Assembly: GCA_947176535.1 (NCBI GenBank)
Contig: CAMWQU010000015.1
Location: 1-52,518, forward strand
DNA: 52,518 bases
Direction: 5' to 3'
Source of the DNA: an uncultured Prevotellaceae bacterium
GTDB lineage: Bacteria > Bacteroidota > Bacteroidia > Bacteroidales > Bacteroidaceae
Shown here: in pieces, positions 1-7,031 of the stretch
Layout of the letters: each line of letters opens with the position of its first letter
How positions within the stretch are numbered: the stretch's first letter is position 1
The notes under the pieces: model-generated
Databases searched by the model: none
Told to the model about the DNA's origin: nothing
What the model saw: the letters and a program-made list of their open reading frames with translations, nothing else
Translations under genes and position numbers: made by a program

Positions 1-1
1 G

Positions 2-859
2 ATTATGGCTACGGGCGACCACTCGGCCTACACCGTGGCGCAGACGCAGCCCATGAAACTGGCGGCCATGGAGGGACTATATAAGGGCGGAACGGACCAG
101 GCACTGACAGTCGTTGCGGGCATCCGGCCCTTCCGGCAGCCCGACTACGAGACGGAGGACGAGGCTCCCCTGCGGGTGGGCATCCCCTACGCGCTGTCGT
201 TCCTTGCCACACGCGACATGCACGGTTACGTGCCGGGCGTGCGCGATATGCTCGACGGCTACACGAAGGCCGACGGCACGGCGGAACCGTCGTTAGACGA
301 GAAGATTGAGCGCGGAAAGTGTGCCGTGACGGCCTTGCAGGAGTATCGCAAAGCGAAAAAGGAAGGGGCGCCGGAGGCGTTTCTCGCTACGCTGAACAAG
401 GAGATTCAGGACAATATACCGTACCTCGGGTACAGCTACGTGAGCGAGCGCGCGCAGGTGGTGCCGTACATACCTGTCTGCTTCTATGCCTTCCGCATCA
501 TGGTGGGCGGCGGATGTCTGTTTGTCCTGCTGTTCGTCGTCGTGCTCTGGCCGTGCCGGAAAAAGGGAGAGGAGCAAGACGGCAAACAAAAGTCCCTCGC
601 AGCCAACTGGAAATGGATTTTCGCCCTGCTGTGCATCCCCGTGGCCTACATCGTCAGCGAGTGCGGATGGTTGGTGACAGAGTTTGGCCGGCAGCCTTGG
701 ACGATTCAGGACCAACTGCCTACGTGGGTAGGCGTCAGCCGGTTGGGCAGTCCGGCCGTGATGACGACGTTCTTCCTCTTCCTTGTTCTCTTCACTGCCC
801 TGCTGGCTGTGGAGATCAGTATCATGTGTAAAGCTATTAAGAAAGGACCCGAATTATGA
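2..859 (+). CDS. cydA: Cytochrome bd ubiquinol oxidase subunit I, C-terminal part (5' end outside window)
   Basis: This is the last ~285 residues of the large subunit of cytochrome bd quinol oxidase, an inner-membrane terminal oxidase that oxidises quinol and reduces O2 at very low oxygen. The visible part begins in the conserved stretch around 'QPMKLAAMEGLY', which is typical of CydA and lies well inside the protein, so the true start is upstream of base 1. Hydrophobic helices follow at about residues 160-180, 200-220 and 255-275 of the visible part, separated by a charged loop (KKGEEQDGKQK), and the protein ends 'KKGPEL'. The stop overlaps the start of cydB by four bases (ATGA), so the two are translationally coupled. 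Identification is firm; the heme ligands and Q-loop are mostly off the left edge and cannot be checked. Confidence 0.96.
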   Translation: MMATGDHSAYTVAQTQPMKLAAMEGLYKGGTDQALTVVAGIRPFRQPDYETEDEAPLRVGIPYALSFLATRDMHGYVPGVRDMLDGYTKADGTAEPSLDEKIERGKCAVTALQEYRKAKKEGAPEAFLATLNKEIQDNIPYLGYSYVSERAQVVPYIPVCFYAFRIMVGGGCLFVLLFVVVLWPCRKKGEEQDGKQKSLAANWKWIFALLCIPVAYIVSECGWLVTEFGRQPWTIQDQLPTWVGVSRLGSPAVMTTFFLFLVLFTALLAVEISIMCKAIKKGPEL

Positions 860-2001
860 CCTACGCATTTCTTCAACACTACTGGTTTTTCATCGTCGCT
901 CTGCTGGCGGCAGTGCTCGTATTCCTGATGTTCGTGCAGGGAGCCAACTCGCTCCTCTTCTCACTGGGCCGGACGGCCGACGAACGTCGCCTGCTCGTCA
1001 ATAGCACGGGACGCAAGTGGGAGTTTACTTTCACGACGCTTGTCACTTTCGGCGGTGCGTTCTTCGCCTCCTATCCCCTGTTCTACTCCACCAGCTTCGG
1101 AGGTGCCTACTGGCTGTGGATGATTATCCTCTTCTCCTTCGTGCTGCAGGCCGTAAGCTATGAGTTTCAGCACAAACTCGGCAACCTGCTGGGCGCAAAG
1201 ACGTTCCAATGGATGCTCGTGCTCAACGGCATTCTCGGCCCTCTGCTCCTCGGAGCGACGGTGGGCACTTTCTTCACGGGTTCGAACTTCGTCCTCGAAG
1301 AAAGTGCGGACGGAGCGGGACTTCTCATCAGCAGCCGATGGGCCAACGCCTCGCACGGTCTCGATGCTCTGCTGAATCTCACCAACCTGCTGCTCGGACT
1401 GGCAGTCTTCTTTCTGGCACGCATTCTGGGCTGTCTCTACATCCATAAGCAGGTGGACGAGGCGGCATTCGACAACCACGACCGCATCATTCAGCCCCTA
1501 TGGCGCAGCACATGGCTGTTCCTCGGGACGTTCCTCACTTTCCTCTACCGCATACTGACGGGTGAGGGCTATGCCTACGACCCGGCCACGGGGGAAGTGT
1601 TCACGGAACCTTACAAGTACCTGCATAACCTCCTCGAAATGTGGCCGCTGCTCGCGGTACTTCTCATAGGTGTGGTGTTCGTGCTGTTCGGCATCGGGTG
1701 GTCGATGGTAAACAAGAGCTACAAACGGGGATTCTGGGTCGTGGGCTTCGGAACCGTGGTCACCGTGCTCGTGCTGCTGCTCATCACCGCATGGAACAAC
1801 ACGGCTTACTATCCCTCTACGGCCGACCTGCAGTCGTCGCTCACGATACGAAATTCCTCCGGAAGTGAGTTTACCCTGCGCACGATGTTCTATGTCTCGC
1901 TGCTCATTCCTTTCGTGCTGGCGTACATCGTTTACGCGTGGCACGTGATAGACAAGAAGGTGCTGACGCCGGACGAAATCACGGACGAACACGCGTACTA
2001 A
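856..2001 (+). CDS. cydB: Cytochrome bd ubiquinol oxidase subunit II
   Basis: This is the second integral membrane subunit of the bd-type quinol oxidase, partner of the preceding CydA. The 381-residue product is close to the usual CydB length. It has about eight to nine hydrophobic segments, beginning directly at the N-terminus (FLQHYWFFIVALLAAVLVF), and the conserved 'GANSLL' stretch near residue 30. The start codon sits inside the cydA stop (ATGA), the usual arrangement. No cydX-like small ORF follows: the next gene is convergent, 11 bases away. The complex gives microaerobic respiration and O2 scavenging in otherwise anaerobic Bacteroidales. Confidence 0.96.
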   Translation: MTYAFLQHYWFFIVALLAAVLVFLMFVQGANSLLFSLGRTADERRLLVNSTGRKWEFTFTTLVTFGGAFFASYPLFYSTSFGGAYWLWMIILFSFVLQAVSYEFQHKLGNLLGAKTFQWMLVLNGILGPLLLGATVGTFFTGSNFVLEESADGAGLLISSRWANASHGLDALLNLTNLLLGLAVFFLARILGCLYIHKQVDEAAFDNHDRIIQPLWRSTWLFLGTFLTFLYRILTGEGYAYDPATGEVFTEPYKYLHNLLEMWPLLAVLLIGVVFVLFGIGWSMVNKSYKRGFWVVGFGTVVTVLVLLLITAWNNTAYYPSTADLQSSLTIRNSSGSEFTLRTMFYVSLLIPFVLAYIVYAWHVIDKKVLTPDEITDEHAY

Positions 2002-2012
2002 GTCACTGGGAA

Positions 2013-2567
2013 TCAGAACGGATGCCAACGGTTCACCTCATCCACCAGCCGACGGACGGCAGGGGCAAAGTCCTCGGGATAGATGAGCGTTTCGACGAAC
2101 CACAACTTCTGACGAAGAACATATTTGGCATTTATCCGATAAGCCGTGACCTTCGGGTCGCGGCTTTTCAGTTCTGCCGTCACGAGGTAGGTGGAGTCGG
2201 ACTTCCGGATGCACACGCCTCCCATCTCCCGGGCGATTTCACGGATTTCGAGTGCCGGATTCAGGGAATCGCGGCAGGGCTGCGTCGCGGTTTCGAGCGT
2301 GATGTACATGATACTTTTCAACGGCGTTTCTTCGACGTAGGCGAAGCGCAGACTGCCCTCCCCGTCGTTTTCCACGGGCCGGAAACAGGAGAGCGAACGC
2401 ATCTCGTAGCCATACGCCGGTTCGTAGTGCGTCTGCCAGTCGGCACAGGTCATCTTGCGCTCCAGTTGCTCCAGATAGGTCTCTTCGTCGTGCTCGTGGG
2501 CACAGCGGTAATTGAAAACGATAAAGGCTGCGAGGCACAGCACAAGGCATAGGAAAGTTTTCTTCAT
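2013..2567 (-). CDS. Membrane-anchored or exported protein of unknown function
   Basis: I do not recognise this 184-residue protein. I chose the ATG at 2567 because it opens directly onto a basic-hydrophobic leader (MKKTFLCLVLCLAAFIVFNY); an in-frame start at 2651 would put 28 unlikely residues in front and would lie inside the direct repeats described below. The leader looks like a signal anchor: there is a Cys shortly after it, but 'FNYRCAHE' is not a good lipobox. The remainder is soluble and charged, with several cysteines (in TCADW, LSCF, QPCRD and GVCIR) that could form disulfides in the periplasm. It converges on cydB with only 11 bases between stops. Upstream lie three TGTCAGG/A half-sites spaced by 11 bp, suggesting control by an OmpR/PhoB-type regulator. 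Confidence 0.75.
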   Translation of the reverse strand: MKKTFLCLVLCLAAFIVFNYRCAHEHDEETYLEQLERKMTCADWQTHYEPAYGYEMRSLSCFRPVENDGEGSLRFAYVEETPLKSIMYITLETATQPCRDSLNPALEIREIAREMGGVCIRKSDSTYLVTAELKSRDPKVTAYRINAKYVLRQKLWFVETLIYPEDFAPAVRRLVDEVNRWHPF

Positions 2568-2633
2568 GTCAGCGTGTTTTCTAAACGACACGGCAAAGGA
2601 ACATCTTTCCTTGCTCTGCGATAAATAAGTTGC

Positions 2634-2662
2634 CTGACATTTGTCTGACATTTACCTGACAC
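2634..2662 (-). promoter_or_regulatory. Pho-box-like triple direct repeat
   Basis: Read on the minus strand, this stretch holds three 7-mers, TGTCAGG, TGTCAGA and TGTCAGG, each separated by four A-rich bases (TAAA, CAAA), giving an exact 11-bp period. The E. coli Pho box is built in the same way from CTGTCAT-type 7-mers at 11 bp. It lies about 67-95 bp upstream of the ATG of the minus-strand gene ending at 2013. The repeat is seen directly; binding by a PhoB/OmpR-type regulator is inference. Confidence 0.55.
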
Positions 2663-2724
2663 GATGGATAACAGACTGGTAATGAAAAGAAAGTACAGGA
2701 CACGTATATACCCGCAGAAACAAG

Positions 2725-2764
2725 TATCGGGCAGGTAACGGTTCCCCCAGTTACCTGCCCGATA
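2725..2764 (-). terminator. Stem-loop terminator of the HxlR-family gene
   Basis: Two perfect 15-base inverted arms (2725-2739 and 2750-2764) flank a 10-base loop. The hairpin lies about 20 bases past the stop of the HxlR gene, and on the minus strand it is followed by CTTGTTTCTG, a moderately T-rich tail. Most likely a transcription terminator. Confidence 0.7.
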
Positions 2765-2784
2765 GGCTTATCCGCTCCGGACTG

Positions 2785-3162
2785 TTAATCTTCATTTTCT
2801 GCCTCAAACTCCTTCCGGTGTTCCACAATCTTCTTGATGTTTGTTTGCGCCCATTCGGTCAGTTGAACGATAAGAGGGACTAAGGAATGCCCCATTTCCG
2901 TCAGTTGATATTCCACTTTCGGAGGCACTACGGGATATATCTTGCGGGATATGAGCCCGTCGGCCTCCAGTGTTTTCAACGTGCCGGACAGTACACGGGA
3001 CGAAACATCGGGAATCAATCGGCACAATTCATTGAAACGTACCTTCTCGTGTTCGCTCAAAACCAATACGACCAACAGTGCCCACTTGTTTCCGAAACGG
3101 GCAATCACGTTCCGGACGGGGCATATCTCGATAATCGAGTTGCGTTCTTCTTTTCTCAACAT
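2785..3162 (-). CDS. HxlR-family winged-helix transcriptional regulator
   Basis: This 125-residue protein belongs to the HxlR (MarR-like winged-helix) family. It has the family's N-terminal 'ICPVRNVIARFGNKWALLV' signature, with the conserved Cys just before the first helix that is redox-active in some relatives such as HypR, then the recognition region (FNELCRLIPDVSSRVLSGTLKTLEADGLI) and the wing (VPPKVEYQLTEMG). A TTG at 3207 would extend the reading frame, but a -7-like TAATTTTG lies at 3193-3200, downstream of that TTG, so I chose the ATG at 3162. It is divergent from the ACGX peptide operon, and similar GTTACT-nn-CTG words occur in front of both units. Control of its own gene and of the operon is therefore likely but not shown. 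Confidence 0.9.
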   Translation of the reverse strand: MLRKEERNSIIEICPVRNVIARFGNKWALLVVLVLSEHEKVRFNELCRLIPDVSSRVLSGTLKTLEADGLISRKIYPVVPPKVEYQLTEMGHSLVPLIVQLTEWAQTNIKKIVEHRKEFEAENED

Positions 3163-3178
3163 CGCTTGTAAATTAAAA

Positions 3179-3205
3179 GTTACTTCCTGTTGCAAAATTA
3201 GTGAC
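3179..3205. promoter_or_regulatory. Candidate HxlR operator over the hxlR promoter
   Basis: GTTACTTCCTG (3179-3189) faces an imperfect inverted partner AGTGAC (3200-3205), and the site covers the -7-like TAATTTTG (3193-3200, minus strand) of the HxlR gene. A similar word lies before the divergent operon. Its position over the promoter would fit autorepression; this is inference. Confidence 0.35.
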
Positions 3206-3292
3206 AAAAGTTCAATCTATCGCGTTCCTGCCCTGTTTTATCATTTTTTAACACATGAGAAATACATTGATTTCCTACAAAAGCGAGAAAAA

Positions 3293-3318
3293 GGTTACTA
3301 TCTGCACAGAATGTAACC
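3293..3318. promoter_or_regulatory. Inverted repeat, candidate HxlR operator before the ACGX operon
   Basis: GGTTAC (3293-3298) and GTAACC (3313-3318) are perfect inverted arms around 14 bases. The site ends three bases before the -33 TTG of the ACGX operon promoter. Its left half (GTTACTATCTG) matches the word near the HxlR gene in 9 of 11 positions. Confidence 0.45.
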
Positions 3319-3320
3319 TC

Positions 3321-3351
3321 TTGCAAAATATCATTATATAGCATATCTTTG
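3321..3351 (+). promoter_or_regulatory. Bacteroidota-type promoter of the ACGX peptide operon
   Basis: TTG at 3321-3323 is followed after 20 bases by TATCTTTG at 3344-3351, matching the -33/-7 pattern of the phylum's primary sigma factor. The predicted start of transcription leaves a leader of about 70 bases before the peptide's ATG. Confidence 0.65.
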
Positions 3352-3428
3352 TAGAGATAAAGGGACGAGTCGGCTACAGAAGACAGCGATTCTCCTCGTA
3401 CTATTATTCACCTTAAAAAACAACAAGT

Positions 3429-3617
3429 ATGAAAACAGCATCAGTATGCGGAGTTTATTCCGCAAAGAGAAGCGCACAGAGTTACCTTTGTGCAAAAGCC
3501 GAAACAGACACTCCGAGCGGAGCCTGCGGTTCGGCTTGCGGCGCGGGCGATGGTGACACCAAGCCCGAACCCAAACCTGCTGCTTGTGGCTCGGCTTGCG
3601 GAGCCGGCGACAAGTAA
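3429..3617 (+). CDS. ACGX-repeat RiPP precursor peptide
   Basis: This 62-residue peptide is very probably the substrate of the radical SAM enzyme encoded next. It has a leader-like N-terminus (about residues 1-28, with Cys7 and Cys21) and a C-terminal core of two copies of 'ACGSACGAGD' (residues 32-41 and 52-61) joined by a Lys/Pro/Glu linker (TKPEPKP). Each copy is two ACGX units, so four core cysteines lie at 33, 37, 53 and 57, spaced i,i+4. I recall an NCBI/TIGRFAM 'ACGX system' pairing such peptides with a dedicated radical SAM/SPASM protein; the match here is by eye. The C-terminal lysine directly follows the last repeat. The mature product, its modification and its role are unknown. Low complexity and small size make it easy to miss in automated annotation. 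Confidence 0.85.
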   Translation: MKTASVCGVYSAKRSAQSYLCAKAETDTPSGACGSACGAGDGDTKPEPKPAACGSACGAGDK

Positions 3618-3640
3618 TCCACAATTCGCAGAAATCGGTG

Positions 3641-3667
3641 CTGCGCCGTAAACGTCTTACGGCGCAG
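3641..3667 (+). terminator. GC-rich hairpin between precursor and maturase, possible attenuator
   Basis: Eleven-base perfect arms (3641-3651 and 3657-3667) flank a 5-base loop. The hairpin begins 23 bases after the peptide stop and 44 bases before the radical SAM start. No T-run follows, so it may be a 3'-end stabiliser or partial terminator that sets a high peptide-to-enzyme ratio. Confidence 0.5.
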
Positions 3668-3710
3668 TAGCCGGTTTAAGCCTCGACACGATTCATTAAC
3701 CTCATAGATT

Positions 3711-4730
3711 ATGGAATACTTTGCTTTTCAATGGCACATTACCGACAGTTGCGACCAACGTTGCGAACATTGTTACATCTTCTCGGAGGGGCATCCCAAA
3801 CTGGTGGAGATGTCTTTTCCGCGAGCACGGCAAGTGATTGACGATTGTGTGGAGATGTGTCGCCGCATGAATCGTCTGCCCTATTTCTATATCACAGGGG
3901 GCGACCCGATTCTGCATAGCCGCTTCTGGGATATTCTCGCACTGCTCAGGGAGCAGAGTATTCCGTTCACGATATTGGGCAATCCGTTTCATCTGACCGA
4001 CGAGGTGTGCAAGCGGCTGAAAGTATGCGGTTGCGACAAATATCAGCTATCCATCGACGGCCTGCGGGAAACGCACGACGCCATCCGTAAACCCGGTTCG
4101 TTCGACACGACGGTTGAGAAAATCGCCGTCATCCGTCGGGCCGGCATTCGCTGCGCTGTCATGACGACTGTCTCGGGCACGAATATCCGCGAGATACCGG
4201 ATATCATTGATTTAGTGGTGGCACACGAGGTGGATATTTTTGCTTTCGGACGCTATTGCCCTACTTCGTTCGAGAAAAGCACTCACATCGAGCCGTTGGA
4301 GTACCGCGATTTTCTGGAACGTATCTGGCAGAAGTTCAAACAATACAAGGAATGCGGCACGACATTCAACCTGAAAGACCATCTTTGGACCCTGTTCCTC
4401 TACGAGAAGGGACTGTTCCGAATACCCGATGCGGCGGATGCCAACACCATTTACGACGGATGCCACTGCGGCGACTGCCACATGACGATTCTGCCAACGG
4501 GCAGCGTCATGGCCTGCCGGCGGTTTGAGAGTCCGGTGGGCAATCTGTTCCATGAACATATACACCGGATTTACAACGGTGAAAAGATGAATGCCTACCG
4601 GCAATACGAGCGATTCGAGAAATGTTCCCGCTGCGAACTGTTGCGCTTCTGCCGGGGATGTCCCGCCGTGGCATACGGCTACACACACAACTTCTATGCG
4701 GCAGACCCGCAATGCTGGAAAGTTTTATAA
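3711..4730 (+). CDS. Radical SAM/SPASM peptide maturase, ACGX system
   Basis: This 339-residue enzyme is a radical SAM protein with a C-terminal SPASM domain. The SAM [4Fe-4S] cluster motif CxxxCxxC is seen at Cys14, Cys18 and Cys21 (SCDQRCEHCY), followed by a GGDP-like motif (YITGGDPIL). The C-terminal ~90 residues hold a cysteine-rich SPASM pattern (CHCGDCH, MACRR, EKCSRCELLRFCRGCP, PQCWKVL) that should bind auxiliary clusters. SPASM maturases typically install carbon-sulfur or carbon-carbon crosslinks in ribosomal peptides, and the cysteine-repeat peptide immediately upstream is the obvious substrate. The stop is followed after one base by the start of the nitroreductase. Family-level identification is firm; assignment to the ACGX subfamily rests on context and memory. 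Confidence 0.9.
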   Translation: MEYFAFQWHITDSCDQRCEHCYIFSEGHPKLVEMSFPRARQVIDDCVEMCRRMNRLPYFYITGGDPILHSRFWDILALLREQSIPFTILGNPFHLTDEVCKRLKVCGCDKYQLSIDGLRETHDAIRKPGSFDTTVEKIAVIRRAGIRCAVMTTVSGTNIREIPDIIDLVVAHEVDIFAFGRYCPTSFEKSTHIEPLEYRDFLERIWQKFKQYKECGTTFNLKDHLWTLFLYEKGLFRIPDAADANTIYDGCHCGDCHMTILPTGSVMACRRFESPVGNLFHEHIHRIYNGEKMNAYRQYERFEKCSRCELLRFCRGCPAVAYGYTHNFYAADPQCWKVL

Positions 4731-4731
4731 T

Positions 4732-5310
4732 ATGGATATACTTGAACTAATGAAATATCGCCGTAGCATCCGGCGATATACCGACCGGCAGGTAGCAACT
4801 GAAGACCTGCAGAAAATACTCGAGGCCGGAGCGTATGCCCCGAACGCCGGAGGAGGACAGCGCAGTCGTTTCGTCGCCTGCCGAAACAAACGGCTCAATG
4901 AAATCATCGGCAAACTGAACGTCAGCAGGCTCGATCGGTCGCGCCTCATGGGTGGTTTCGTATCGAAAGAACAACCCTCGATTATCGACGATCCCTCCAT
5001 CCGCTCGGGATTCTACGGTGCCCCGACCGTTATCACGATTTTCGGGCTGAAGAACTTTCTCTATTCCGTACCCGACGCTTTTTGTGCCGCCGAGAACATG
5101 GTGCTCGAAGCCACGGCACTCGGCATATCATCGTGCATTCTGGCGCGTGGAGAGGAGACTTTCTCGAATCCCGAGGGTGAACGGATTTTGCGGGACTGGA
5201 GCATTCCCGACAACATGGTGGCCCGCTGTTTCGTAATTCTAGGCTACATCGACGGCCCTTATCCTGCCTCGAAACCGCGCAAAGAGGGACGTTACACGAT
5301 CATCGAATAA
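4732..5310 (+). CDS. Nitroreductase-family flavoprotein of the ACGX operon
   Basis: This 192-residue protein is a member of the FMN-dependent nitroreductase superfamily. It opens with the typical 'MDILELMKYRRSIRRYTDRQV' region (RRSxRxY motif, FMN phosphate binding), then 'LEAGAYAPNAGG' and the C-terminal 'ARCFVILGYIDG' region. I chose the ATG at 4732 because it begins the family motif and lies one base after the radical SAM stop; upstream in-frame codons fall inside the preceding gene. Tight coupling to the peptide maturase suggests a tailoring role (oxidation or reduction of the modified peptide) rather than xenobiotic metabolism, but the substrate cannot be read from sequence. The gene converges on the regulator at 5319 with eight bases between stops. 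Confidence 0.88.
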   Translation: MDILELMKYRRSIRRYTDRQVATEDLQKILEAGAYAPNAGGGQRSRFVACRNKRLNEIIGKLNVSRLDRSRLMGGFVSKEQPSIIDDPSIRSGFYGAPTVITIFGLKNFLYSVPDAFCAAENMVLEATALGISSCILARGEETFSNPEGERILRDWSIPDNMVARCFVILGYIDGPYPASKPRKEGRYTIIE

Positions 5311-5318
5311 AAAAATGT

Positions 5319-6050
5319 TTATTCCCCCGTCAAACGATATGAACGGCCGCGTTCGGAGGTGATGCGCAACGGGGTTTGGGATTCGAGTGTGGCTTTCAGA
5401 CGGCTGATGAGGGCGTAAAGGGTGTCGCTGGGGTCATCCTTGCAAGGCCAGAAAGCTGCACATATCTCCTCCTTGGTCAGTTCGTGGGCGGGGGCAACGA
5501 GGAACATATCTATAAGTTGCCGCTGCATGGGGGTAAGATGGAGAGGTCGGCCCGTAGCATCGAGGTAACGGTTTCCCTCACGCACAAGACTGTCTTTCAC
5601 CGCAACAACAGCCACGCGACGAGGTATATATCGTAACGAAAAGGCCATCCATGCAAGAGTGAGCAACGTGAAGAAAAGCGAAAGACGGTGGTCGGCCATG
5701 TACCATACGTCAAAGGTGGACAGCGTAACCCGCCCGTAGGCACTGATGCCCGGCCGAACAGTGACGCGCTGCCCCGAAAGGCCGTCTTTCCCGGCCGTTT
5801 CGGCATTCGCCGCCACACAAAGCAGCAGAACCGCCTTATCCCGAAGTTGCGGTAATTGCAAATGGTTGCGATAGCGACGGATAGTATCTGTCGAAAGCCA
5901 GTCCTCCGGGCCTTCGGCCACAGTCCGGCAAAGGGCTTGTGTCAGGTCATCGGCTATCCGGGACTGAACGGCCTGATAGTCACTAACCGCCGTGCAGAGC
6001 GTTGCGAAAGCAAACATAAAGACTACGAGTAAGGCATGTGTACGCTTCAT
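5319..6050 (-). CDS. Membrane-anchored winged-helix transcriptional regulator
   Basis: This 243-residue protein has an N-terminal hydrophobic segment (about residues 5-22), an extracytoplasmic stretch of ~100 residues, a second membrane segment (about 124-142) and then a C-terminal winged helix of the OmpR/PhoB type (about 165-241: 'LTPMQRQLIDMFLVAPAHELTKEEICAAFW', then 'LISRLKATLES' and the final 'ITSERGRSYRL' wing). The arrangement implies a periplasmic sensor and cytoplasmic DNA-binding domain in one chain, a reversed ToxR-like design. No kinase or receiver domain is seen. On the minus strand TATCTTTG lies at 6055-6062, only four bases before the ATG, so it may have its own nearly leaderless transcript. 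The target genes are unknown. Confidence 0.8.
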   Translation of the reverse strand: MKRTHALLVVFMFAFATLCTAVSDYQAVQSRIADDLTQALCRTVAEGPEDWLSTDTIRRYRNHLQLPQLRDKAVLLLCVAANAETAGKDGLSGQRVTVRPGISAYGRVTLSTFDVWYMADHRLSLFFTLLTLAWMAFSLRYIPRRVAVVAVKDSLVREGNRYLDATGRPLHLTPMQRQLIDMFLVAPAHELTKEEICAAFWPCKDDPSDTLYALISRLKATLESQTPLRITSERGRSYRLTGE

Positions 6051-6054
6051 GATA

Positions 6055-6062
6055 CAAAGATA
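6055..6062 (-). promoter_or_regulatory. -7 element (TATCTTTG) directly before the start codon
   Basis: A consensus Bacteroidota -7 box on the minus strand ends four bases before the ATG of the winged-helix gene. No clear -33 TTTG is found 19-21 bases upstream, so this is a weak or regulated promoter candidate that would give a leaderless mRNA. Confidence 0.35.
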
Positions 6063-6065
6063 AGG

Positions 6066-7031
6066 TTAAGTAAAGGTCAGATAGCCTATATATATCGCTC
6101 CCAGCAAGAAGAAAAGGAAGCTGAAGAAGCAAAGCCACGTGCTGCGCAACGTGAAGTAATGAGCCACAAGCGGAGCGGCATTCAACAGAAGTAACGGCAA
6201 CAGAACGGCAGCATCTTGCGGGTGCAGGAATGCGAACAGCAACGTAAGGGCGGTCTGAAAGATATAGACATAAAGCATCATACGCACCCGAATCTTATCA
6301 TCGTAACTCCTTTGCAGGTAGTAAATCGACGAGCTGACGGCAAGTATCATCCAAAAGAGAAACGACTGACGTATGACGGACAAGGGCTGCTGCCACCACC
6401 ATTCAGGCGTAACAGTGATATAACTGCTGAGATGGGACAGCCAGTTATGGAAGGGCAAGAAGCCGTCTTCCCACCATCGGGGCGACGAGAAATCGCATTG
6501 CCACAACAAATAACCACCCCAAAACCAGAAAGGCAGAAGCAGACCTACCCAAGCGGCAAAGAAGGTGCGCAGCGACAAGGCTCGCATGAACACCAAAAGA
6601 TACCAGCAATAAAACGGGACGTAAAAGAGTAACGGAGGAAACAGGATGCTCCCTAACGAAAGCATAAGGAAAGCATGGAACACATCATATACATCTTCCG
6701 CCCGCTGATAGGAACGGAAGAGTAAATGATAACTGGCAGCCAAACAGAAAGCCACCACCAGCGAAGACTGCAAAGGATGAAGAAAGCCCAAACCCGCCAT
6801 CCCCAACAGCCACACGGAGGCGACCATCCGGGAACGGACACGGATAAGTTGAAACGTATTGTTGGTCTCGACCAAGACATAAGCCGTGAGAGCCACGAGC
6901 ACAAGTCCAAGCGCATAGTCGTGGCTGTAACTCCCCTGCGGCCACCACCACAATGCGAGGGCCAGCAGCGCAGACACCGGCAGCGTGGCGATGCCACGCC
7001 CTACCCGATTTTGCAGCTTCGGTTTACGCAA
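6066..7031 (-). CDS. Multi-pass integral membrane protein of unknown function
   Basis: This 321-residue protein has about nine or ten strongly hydrophobic segments spread over its whole length and is rich in Trp, Phe and Leu (for example 'PEWWWQQPL'). I do not recognise a family with confidence; conserved membrane proteins of this size occur next to purD in Bacteroidales. It appears to start at a TTG (7031) inside the last codons of purD, overlapping it by eight bases: no ATG or GTG occurs in frame before the first membrane segments, so coupling to purD translation is likely. It ends 15 bases before the start of the membrane-anchored winged-helix gene. Confidence 0.7.
   Translation of the reverse strand: MRKPKLQNRVGRGIATLPVSALLALALWWWPQGSYSHDYALGLVLVALTAYVLVETNNTFQLIRVRSRMVASVWLLGMAGLGFLHPLQSSLVVAFCLAASYHLLFRSYQRAEDVYDVFHAFLMLSLGSILFPPLLFYVPFYCWYLLVFMRALSLRTFFAAWVGLLLPFWFWGGYLLWQCDFSSPRWWEDGFLPFHNWLSHLSSYITVTPEWWWQQPLSVIRQSFLFWMILAVSSSIYYLQRSYDDKIRVRMMLYVYIFQTALTLLFAFLHPQDAAVLLPLLLLNAAPLVAHYFTLRSTWLCFFSFLFFLLGAIYIGYLTFT

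Noticed and set aside
3163..3207. HxlR protein starting at the TTG at 3207
   Set aside because: The TTG lies upstream of the likely -7 box, and the ATG at 3162 gives the usual family length.
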